A stretch of DNA of 8,357 nucleotides. Source: an uncultured Flavobacteriales bacterium. GTDB lineage: Bacteria > Bacteroidota > Bacteroidia > Flavobacteriales > Crocinitomicaceae. Made by a program: the position numbers and the translations under genes. This document shows positions 1 through 4,423 of this stretch, in pieces (within the stretch, counting starts at the first letter, position 1; every line of letters begins with the position of its first letter). The notes under the pieces were generated by a model. The model was given only the letters and a program-made list of their open reading frames with translations. It was not told the origin of the DNA and did no database searches. Location of the stretch: NCBI GenBank assembly GCA_946478775.1, contig CAMLDR010000179.1:1-8357 (forward strand), read 5' to 3'.

Positions 1-1
1 A

Positions 2-541
2 TTATTCGGGTGTATACAATACAATTTTATCTTTTCCTTCGCTATTCTTCCACTCCACGGTCACACGCTCGGAATCAAGCGTATCCACAGCTTTCCCGAC
101 GTAGTCTGCCTGAATCGGTAAATCACGCTGGAATCTCCGGTCAATCAATACCATCAACTCCACCCGAAGAGGCCGTCCAAATGCCATCAATGCATCCAAT
201 CCCGAACGAATGGTTCTTCCGGTATAAAGTACGTCATCGATTAAAACAACATTTTTTCCTTCGATCGTGAAATCAATATTGGTGGTACTTGGGATCAATG
301 GTTTTTCTCTTCTTCTGAAATCGTCGCGGTAAAAAGTAATATCCAACTGACCGCAGGTCACTTTTTCGTTTCTTACGGTTTCCAGGATTTCTTTGAGCCT
401 TTCAAGCACAAAAATACCTCTCGGCTGCAAGCCAATCAACACCGTATTTGAGAAGTCGTCGTGATTTTCGATTAATTGATAAGCAAGACGGTTCATGGTT
501 AACTGAACCTGCTGTTCATCTAAAATGACTTGCTTTTCCAT
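2..541 (-). CDS. pyrR: PyrR, pyrimidine regulator / uracil phosphoribosyltransferase family
   Basis: Complete 179-residue protein ending in TAA at the window edge. The family binds PRPP and uracil (UPRTase activity) and in Gram-positive bacteria also binds pyr mRNA to attenuate transcription. Seen here: the type I phosphoribosyltransferase PRPP loop at residues 98-110 (VVLIDDVLYTGRT), the upstream GLQPRG segment (37-42), LDITFYRDD (66-74), and the late LPIQADYVGK segment (141-150), all in the order of Bacillus PyrR. Length matches the family (about 180). The start is chosen because MEKQVILDEQ aligns with the known PyrR N-terminus. A consensus promoter lies directly upstream, so it seems to be the first gene of its transcript; in many relatives pyrB or other pyr genes follow, but that side is outside the window. 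I saw no attenuator near it, so RNA-binding regulation in this organism is not shown. Cytoplasmic. Family call is firm. Confidence 0.95.
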   Translation of the reverse strand: MEKQVILDEQQVQLTMNRLAYQLIENHDDFSNTVLIGLQPRGIFVLERLKEILETVRNEKVTCGQLDITFYRDDFRRREKPLIPSTTNIDFTIEGKNVVLIDDVLYTGRTIRSGLDALMAFGRPLRVELMVLIDRRFQRDLPIQADYVGKAVDTLDSERVTVEWKNSEGKDKIVLYTPE

Positions 542-546
542 CGAGA

Positions 547-576
547 CAAATTTAGTAAAAGGATTCGATTAGTCAA
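547..576 (-). promoter_or_regulatory. Promoter of pyrR (TTG-N19-TAAATTTG)
   Basis: On the minus strand TTG (574-576) is followed by 19 bases and TAAATTTG (547-554), matching the Bacteroidota sigma-factor consensus of a -33 TTG and a -7 TAnnTTTG. The -7 box ends only five bases before the pyrR ATG, so the predicted transcript start falls at or next to the start codon. Confidence 0.7.
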
Positions 577-699
577 TCTTTTTTTCCATTTTCTATCTTC
601 GGGCTAAATCGTTTTTTAGTGCATTCTTTCTATTTGAATAGATTAATAATCAATTTTTTACCGTTCAATCAATAAAGCAACTATTTTACTCTTTTTTTA

Positions 700-729
700 T
701 TGCATTAAGAAAAACTTAATGTATTTTTG
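700..729 (+). promoter_or_regulatory. Plus-strand candidate promoter (TTG-N19-TATTTTTG)
   Basis: TTG at 700-702, a 19-base spacer, then TATTTTTG at 722-729: the same consensus and spacing as the pyrR and 2714-2743 promoters, but pointing right. Transcription would start near 735. No protein gene on this strand lies downstream; the only recognisable structure is the stem-loop plus T-tract at 780-876. TAnnTTTG alone is frequent in AT-rich DNA, so the call rests on spacing and on the paired terminator. Confidence 0.5.
703..721. repeat. Inverted repeat filling the promoter spacer; possible operator
   Basis: CATTAAG (703-709), five A residues, then CTTAATG (715-721): perfect 7-bp arms. The 19 bases coincide exactly with the spacer between the -33 and -7 boxes of the plus-strand promoter, a place where a dimeric repressor or activator could bind. 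It could instead be an AT-rich coincidence. Confidence 0.4.
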
Positions 730-734
730 AAACA

Positions 735-876
735 GGATCGAAAGAATTTTCACATTTTTCTATTTTGATATTTTAATTTGGAATTTTGGATGTCGGAAGA
801 TATTTACTTTTTCATAGGGTTGGTTATTGGTTATAAATTTTGAAACGTAAATCCGGCATCTAAATTCCATTTTTTT
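735..876 (+). ncRNA. Candidate small RNA, about 140 nt, ending in an intrinsic terminator
   Basis: This is the transcript predicted from the promoter at 700-729 to the T-tract at 870-876. It fills most of the right part of the 333-base protein-free gap between pyrR and the SUI1-like gene. Nearly half of it forms one long stem-loop (780-868) with a 39-nt loop. I do not recognise an Rfam-type family. It ends at the last codons of the SUI1-like gene, so it would overlap that mRNA tail only by a few bases. The exact 5' end is an estimate. Alternative: the stem-loop is a remnant of a small inserted element, or a 3' structure of the SUI1-like mRNA, and there is no separate RNA. Confidence 0.4.
780..876 (+). 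terminator. 22-bp stem-loop followed by seven T residues (plus-strand intrinsic terminator)
   Basis: Arms 780-807 and 847-868 pair as 780-786 with 862-868, a G-T pair 788/861, 789-797 with 852-860 (one G-T), and 803-807 with 847-851. There is one bulged T (787) and a five-base bulge (798-802); the loop is 808-846. T residues fill 870-876 after one A. The T-tract is on the plus-strand 3' side only; on the minus strand the stem is followed by AAATTAAAA, so it does not look like a terminator for the SUI1-like gene, although as RNA structure it could still protect that mRNA's 3' end. The loop is longer than in typical terminators. Confidence 0.5.
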
Positions 877-1219
877 ATCCTCCTTTTCGTTTTGTTTTAT
901 AACCTTCTTTGGTCAGCAACTCGATTACTTTATCCCTGAAAGATCCCTGGATAATTATTTCACCGTCTTTTGCCGTTCCTCCTACTCCACATTTTGATTT
1001 CAACAGTTTCCCCAATTCTTTCAGATCTTCATCCGAACCGATAAATCCTTCGATTAAAGTCACTTCTTTGCCTGCGCGCTGTTTTTTATCCAAAGAAACA
1101 TATAAAAGCTGTTTTGCAGGTTCCAGTGTTTCGGCTTCTTCATTCTCCTCCAAATCATAGGAGAAATTGGGATTTGTGGAATAAACAATATTTACCCGGT
1201 CTTTATTTTTCTTACTCAT
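875..1219 (-). CDS. SUI1/YciH-type translation initiation factor homologue
   Basis: A 114-residue cytoplasmic protein with an N-terminal, partly acidic extension (about 1-45) and a C-terminal SUI1 domain (about 46-112). Visible SUI1 hallmarks are RAGKEVTLIEGF (48-59), the LKSKCGVGGTAKDGEIIIQG stretch (73-92) and a basic tail (KTKRKGG). The domain is that of eukaryotic eIF1 and bacterial YciH; YciH is linked in the literature to start-codon selection and repression of translation under stress, but its job in Bacteroidota is not well settled. Its ATG overlaps the stop of the upstream lipoprotein gene in an ATGA (1216-1219), which implies cotranscription and translational coupling. Its TAA (875-877) sits in the T-tract of the plus-strand stem-loop. 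Length is near that of YciH (108). Domain call is firm; cellular role is not. Confidence 0.9.
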   Translation of the reverse strand: MSKKNKDRVNIVYSTNPNFSYDLEENEEAETLEPAKQLLYVSLDKKQRAGKEVTLIEGFIGSDEDLKELGKLLKSKCGVGGTAKDGEIIIQGSFRDKVIELLTKEGYKTKRKGG

Positions 1220-2016
1220 TTGTACTTTTCTATTAGTGTTGCTTTAATATCGTCTGTCAATAAATAATTCGGCCCTTTCTCTAAAGCAGATTTAATTCCC
1301 CCCGGAGATCTAACATCGTATATGATGACTTTTTTTCCAAGAGATTTAACCCAATTTACATCCGAAACAGCAATTTCAGAATTTCGAAAAACAGCTCCGT
1401 CCGAAAGAAATGCCGTCGCATAATTCAGGAATTCAGTTGCATTTAAGGCATTGTAATAAACATAAAACCCAAGACCTTTGATGGTCGGAACAAATCTCCT
1501 CGTATTGGTTACCAAAGCTATTTCGCCGTTGTAAAAATACTGTTTTGCTCCTTGCAATGCTTCAATCAGCCTGGTAGAATCGATCAATCCGGCCTCCGTT
1601 CCATCCGATTCCTTTAAATCTATCAGTAAACGGATTCCTTTCAAATCGGCAGGCAGGTCCGATAAACGGATCAAACGCTCTTTTTCCAGTGAGTTGTATT
1701 TTATCCCGGATAAATACCCGTCTTCTTTTTGGGGAACAGCTCCTGATCCGCTGGATTCTTCATCCAATAACGGATCATGAAAAAGCCACAGCGTTCCGTC
1801 TTTCGATAATTGAGCATCCACTTCAACCATTAGAATCTTTTCGAAGCTTCTGGCATATTTGTAGGCTTCCAGGCTGTTGTCATGGTAATTGCTGCTTGAA
1901 ATATGCAAACCCGCACAGGCATGGCCGCCAATGACTGTTTCAGGATACAGATCTTTATGCTTCCCGCATGAAACAAGAACCAGCACAAGAATCCATATCA
2001 ATCCTCTAAAACTCAT
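1216..2016 (-). CDS. Divergent glycerophosphodiester phosphodiesterase-like lipoprotein
   Basis: A 266-residue predicted lipoprotein: hydrophobic N-terminus MSFRGLIWILVLVLVSC with the lipobox cysteine at residue 17, so it should be anchored in a membrane and face the periplasm or surface. The rest follows the GDPD TIM-barrel pattern: GGHACAG (30-36) where the HRG motif normally sits, DNSLEAY (46-52) in place of ENT, VEVDAQLSKDG (64-74) with E65 and D67, LFHD (78-81) with H80, LLIDLKESDG (130-139), and the terminal LLTDD (252-256). Family members cleave glycerophosphodiesters with Ca or Mg. The Arg of HRG is missing and two usual Glu are Asp, so substrate or activity may differ. An ATG 43 codons upstream keeps the frame open, but it would bury the signal peptide, so the start at 2016 is used; it overlaps the upstream gene's end by 11 bases. 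The stop overlaps the SUI1-like start by four. Confidence 0.85.
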   Translation of the reverse strand: MSFRGLIWILVLVLVSCGKHKDLYPETVIGGHACAGLHISSSNYHDNSLEAYKYARSFEKILMVEVDAQLSKDGTLWLFHDPLLDEESSGSGAVPQKEDGYLSGIKYNSLEKERLIRLSDLPADLKGIRLLIDLKESDGTEAGLIDSTRLIEALQGAKQYFYNGEIALVTNTRRFVPTIKGLGFYVYYNALNATEFLNYATAFLSDGAVFRNSEIAVSDVNWVKSLGKKVIIYDVRSPGGIKSALEKGPNYLLTDDIKATLIEKYK

Positions 2017-2518
2017 AGTAATAAGCAATTTCCGCAAAATAATTCCACATAAAAAAATGATTCCTTTTCGCGTTATAAGCGTCGTATTTCCATTCAATGG
2101 CCGGACCAATCCCACCGGTAACTGCCACTTTATGCCATTTACCAAAAGCCAGTCTGCAGCCGATGAAGCTTTCAGTTGTATGAATTAAAGGATGTTTTTC
2201 CGGAACCTTTGTATTCAAAAATGAATAGGAAAACCGGAGAAGCGGAGCAATTGAAATCCAGTCAATTATGTTGGAGTTGTAAGATAAATCGTAACCCAAC
2301 GATGGCCTGACTTGTCCCTGCAGAATGGTATTGGTGATCCCGAATCCTAAAAAAGCTTCGTGCCTGATTCTTTTTTTGATCAATTGACCCCGAACATGAA
2401 AAAAGAAATCCTGTGGATGGTACTGAAAGTTTGCTCCAAGCGAATAGACTGCAGAATCCTGTGTTTTTCCGAAAAAAGGAAGAAACAACAACACTAAAAA
2501 AGCAAGTCTTCGAAACAT
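2006..2518 (-). CDS. Small outer-membrane beta-barrel-like protein, unknown function
   Basis: A 170-residue protein with a signal peptide (MFRRLAFLVLLFLPFFGKTQ, likely cleavage near residue 20) followed by alternating polar/aromatic strands separated by short turns, for example LGANFQYH, RHEAFLGFGIT, LGYDLSYNSN, IAPLLRFSYSF and VAVTGGIGPAIEWKY. It ends AEIAYYYEF; a C-terminal Phe in an amphipathic last strand is the usual beta-signal for BAM insertion. The size would suit an eight-stranded barrel. I do not recognise a named family. It is the first gene of an overlapping run with the GDPD-like lipoprotein (11-base overlap, ATGAGTTTTAG) and the SUI1-like gene, so the two exported products may act together at the envelope. 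It starts 32 bases after the stop of the cysteine-rich gene and may also be read from that promoter. Product class is inferred from pattern only. Confidence 0.8.
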   Translation of the reverse strand: MFRRLAFLVLLFLPFFGKTQDSAVYSLGANFQYHPQDFFFHVRGQLIKKRIRHEAFLGFGITNTILQGQVRPSLGYDLSYNSNIIDWISIAPLLRFSYSFLNTKVPEKHPLIHTTESFIGCRLAFGKWHKVAVTGGIGPAIEWKYDAYNAKRNHFFMWNYFAEIAYYYEF

Positions 2519-2522
2519 GCTT

Positions 2523-2530
2523 CAAAAATA
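2523..2530 (-). promoter_or_regulatory. Possible -7 box (TATTTTTG) before the barrel-like gene
   Basis: TATTTTTG on the minus strand fits TAnnTTTG and ends four bases before the ATG at 2518. There is no TTG at the expected distance upstream (the 19-base position reads AGT), so this is a weak call; read-through from the cysteine-rich gene is the alternative. Confidence 0.25.
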
Positions 2531-2550
2531 AGCCAACTCTTTAGCTAAAA

Positions 2551-2691
2551 CTAAAGTTTAGGACACTTTTTGCAGTGATATCCTTTTCTTTTATACTTTT
2601 TACAACAATCTTTCTTTTTGTCGCAAGAGCAATTACTACAAGTGAATAGAGGTAAAATCGTTTGCTGGGAAGAAACTTCTTTTTTAACCAT
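2551..2691 (-). CDS. 46-residue cysteine- and lysine-rich small protein
   Basis: A short reading frame from ATG (2689-2691) to TAG (2551-2553). It has seven Cys in 46 residues: a CSNCSC cluster (18-23), CC at 29-30 and a C-terminal CKKCPKL (40-46), plus about a dozen Lys. The CxxC pairs suggest metal binding or disulfides. The first 15 residues are polar and moderately hydrophobic and do not form a convincing signal peptide. From memory, short proteins with a KDCCKKY...CKKCP pattern occur in other Flavobacteriia, but I could not check this. It is supported as a gene by a consensus promoter 22 bases upstream and by residue bias that random AT-rich DNA would rarely give. It precedes the barrel-like gene by 32 bases on the same strand. 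Function unknown. Confidence 0.7.
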   Translation of the reverse strand: MVKKEVSSQQTILPLFTCSNCSCDKKKDCCKKYKRKGYHCKKCPKL

Positions 2692-2713
2692 CTTTATTTA
2701 GACTAATTCTATA

Positions 2714-2743
2714 CAAAGGTAATCTTAGAAAACAAATTAGCAA
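2714..2743 (-). promoter_or_regulatory. Promoter of the cysteine-rich gene (TTG-N19-TACCTTTG)
   Basis: On the minus strand TTG (2741-2743), 19 bases, then TACCTTTG (2714-2721), a full match to the Bacteroidota consensus. The start codon at 2691 is 22 bases after the box, leaving a leader of roughly 15 bases. It may drive the whole run from 2691 down to 875. Confidence 0.7.
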
Positions 2744-2779
2744 GAATTGTTAGTAATTATTTTGTTAAATGAATGGCAT

Positions 2780-2879
2780 TTCGACTCCGCTCAATGACCA
2801 TTTCATTGAATTTACTAAAATCAACAAAGGTGACGGAATGCTTCCGCTGTAGCTGTAGCATAGGCGCAGCGGAGTCGAA
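2780..2879. repeat. Palindromic intergenic repeat pair with TTCGACTCCGCT ends
   Basis: TTCGACTCCGCT (2780-2791) recurs inverted at 2868-2879 as a perfect 12-bp match. Between them lie further inverted repeats: TCAATGA/TCATTGA (2791-2797, 2803-2809), CGGAA/TTCCG (2834-2838, 2842-2846) and TCCGCTG/CAGCGGA (2843-2849, 2867-2873), the last competing with the outer arms. Its higher GC than the flanks and its position just after the HDAC stop fit a dispersed REP-like element; GAGCGGAGTCGAA-type sequences are, as I recall, common between genes in Flavobacteriia. It may also end or protect the HDAC transcript, but there is no clear T-tract. Confidence 0.65.
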
Positions 2880-2893
2880 GTCAACCTTCTGAA

Positions 2894-3802
2894 TTAGTTG
2901 GAGAATAATTGGTACGCCAACCGAAAAACATGCATGTGTGCATTGACAATGTCACGAACGTCTTTGCTGTAGCCTCCGCCCATGCTGCAAACAATGGGAA
3001 TGTTCTTTTTCTTTGCATGATTCAGAACAAACTCATCTCTTGATCGAATGCCGTTCTGTGTTACTTTCAATTTCCCCAGTTTATCCGTTTCAAGAATGTC
3101 TACTCCGCACTGATAGAATATAAAATCCGGTTCAAACGATTCCAAAACAAGTGTTAATTCCCGTTTCAGGATCTCCAGGTAAGATTTATCATCCAGGAAG
3201 GTTTCCAGGTGGATATCTTTATCCGATATTTCCTTGTGCATGGGATAATTGTCTCCGCCATGCATACTGAATGTAAATACTTCCGGAACGTTTCTAAAAA
3301 TGGCCGCGGTTCCGTTTCCCTGGTGAACATCCAGATCTATGATCAGAATCCGCTTGAATAACTGCTCGTCCAGGAGCCATTGCGCAGCTATTGCCTGGTC
3401 ATTCAACAAACAAAAACCTTCCCCCCTGTCCGTAAAGGCATGATGTGTACCTCCGGCAATATTTAATGCAGCTCCGCCATTTTTAACCAAAGAAGCACAA
3501 AGTCGTGTACCTTCCATGATCCGTAATTCGCGGTTAATTAATTCTGTGGTATGCACAAATCCACTGACACGCTGTTCTCTTGGAGTACAATCCAGATTCA
3601 ATAATTTGTTCAGGTATTCTTCCGAATGAATGCGGCGGACAATATCCAGGTCAATCAATGCCGGCTTCAGGAAATCTTTCTCATCCAATATTCCTTCATA
3701 TTGCAATTGCTGATGCAGCAAACCATACTTTTCCATGGGAAAACGATGGGTCTCCGGAACAGAATGAATATAAGAAGGATGATAGGCAACAAAAAAAGAC
3801 AT
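2894..3802 (-). CDS. Histone deacetylase family protein (class IV-like), Zn-dependent deacetylase
   Basis: A 302-residue cytoplasmic protein with a single arginase/deacetylase-fold domain over its whole length. Active-site features are all present: HRFPMEKY (19-26, typical of the class IV/HDAC11-like group), GGTHHAF with the His-His dyad (120-121), GFCLLND (129-135), DLDVHQGNG (156-164) with zinc ligands D158 and H160 and relay D156, CGVD (232-235) with zinc ligand D235, and MGGGY (274-278) with transition-state Tyr278. It should therefore be active on acyl-lysine or a small acylated amine; bacterial members also act on acetylated polyamines or acetoin-related substrates, and the sequence does not decide. 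The ATG follows the SiaB-like stop after one base (TAAGATG), so the two are very likely cotranscribed and translationally coupled. The usual length for this group is about 300. It is followed by a 202-base gap with the palindromic repeat. Confidence 0.93.
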   Translation of the reverse strand: MSFFVAYHPSYIHSVPETHRFPMEKYGLLHQQLQYEGILDEKDFLKPALIDLDIVRRIHSEEYLNKLLNLDCTPREQRVSGFVHTTELINRELRIMEGTRLCASLVKNGGAALNIAGGTHHAFTDRGEGFCLLNDQAIAAQWLLDEQLFKRILIIDLDVHQGNGTAAIFRNVPEVFTFSMHGGDNYPMHKEISDKDIHLETFLDDKSYLEILKRELTLVLESFEPDFIFYQCGVDILETDKLGKLKVTQNGIRSRDEFVLNHAKKKNIPIVCSMGGGYSKDVRDIVNAHMHVFRLAYQLFSN

Positions 3803-3803
3803 C

Positions 3804-4376
3804 TTACTGTGTTCTGTCTACATCTGTTGAAATAGTAAACAACATCAATTCGTCATTTACGGGGATGAACTGATAATTCAAAAAGCTTTTTGATTTCATG
3901 CGCATGGTGATAAAACCCAGCCCTGCTCCTCCTTTATCGGAGATCAATCCGTTATTGAGCGTTTCCAGGTAAAATGCTTTCACCTCTTCTTCACTCATTG
4001 CATTTAAACGATCCAGGTAAGATGCCAATTTTTCTTTTTCAGAAATTTCCGTGAGATTTCCCAAAGCAATTCGGTATGCCTTATCATTGAATGCAACAAT
4101 AATTAATGCCTGCTGTTCATGGTCCCATTTTTTACCGTGAAGAAGAATATTCTGCAAACCCTCTATTAAAATAGAAAAAACACGTTTAACCAATGTTTTT
4201 TTATCTCCGGCTGAAATCATGAAATCTTCGGTGGTAAGCGTGAAGCTATTAACCAAATCCTGATTCAAAGGACCGAAATGAGCGACCTGAATCGAGTTGA
4301 AATGACTATCCTTAACATCTTGAATCCAAGAGGCCAGTATCATTTTGGGTTCTATGTGAAGCGTACCAGGTTGCAT
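3804..4376 (-). CDS. SiaB-like protein kinase (DUF6272-type, GHKL ATPase fold)
   Basis: A 190-residue cytoplasmic protein that I recognise as the SiaB family. Seen: an ATP-binding N-box-like segment ILIEGLQNILLHG (69-81; E72, N76, H80) and a G-box-like GGAGLGFITM (149-158), in the order of anti-sigma-factor/histidine kinase-like ATPases. In Pseudomonas, SiaB phosphorylates SiaC, is opposed by the phosphatase SiaA and thereby controls the diguanylate cyclase SiaD; Bacteroidota homologues often sit by a SiaC-like (DUF1987) gene, which is not in this window. Here the partner is the deacetylase gene, one base downstream. ATG at 4376 is preferred over the TTG directly before it. A 12-bp palindrome lies two bases upstream of the ATG, and the giant surface-protein gene ends 47 bases upstream. 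Family call is good; substrate unknown. Confidence 0.8.
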   Translation of the reverse strand: MQPGTLHIEPKMILASWIQDVKDSHFNSIQVAHFGPLNQDLVNSFTLTTEDFMISAGDKKTLVKRVFSILIEGLQNILLHGKKWDHEQQALIIVAFNDKAYRIALGNLTEISEKEKLASYLDRLNAMSEEEVKAFYLETLNNGLISDKGGAGLGFITMRMKSKSFLNYQFIPVNDELMLFTISTDVDRTQ

Positions 4377-4378
4377 CA

Positions 4379-4390
4379 ACTGTTAACAGT
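4379..4390. repeat. 12-bp perfect palindrome ACTGTTAACAGT before the SiaB-like gene
   Basis: A perfect palindrome two bases upstream of the ATG, in the 47-base gap after the giant gene. It occupies the ribosome-binding position and could be a dimer-binding site, but one or two 12-bp palindromes are expected by chance in a window this long. Confidence 0.25.
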
Positions 4391-4423
4391 CAGTAAATAT
4401 AGCAAAGCAAAAAAGAACTTCTC

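Noticed and set aside
776..872. ATTT direct repeats flanking the 780-868 inverted repeat as a target-site duplication of a MITE
   Set aside because: A 4-base AT-only match in AT-rich DNA is expected by chance; the adjacent T-tract and upstream promoter fit a terminator better.
2017..2145. Longer N-terminus for the GDPD-like lipoprotein starting at 2145
   Set aside because: It would overlap the barrel-like gene by 140 bases and place the signal peptide and lipobox internally; ATG at 2016 gives a clean lipoprotein signal.
4394..4401. TATATTTA as a -7 box for the SiaB-like gene
   Set aside because: The last base differs from TAnnTTTG and there is no TTG at the expected distance.
4380..4423. 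Terminator between the giant gene and the SiaB-like gene
   Set aside because: Only a weak AAGAG/TTCTT stem with a three-base loop before T residues; not convincing.
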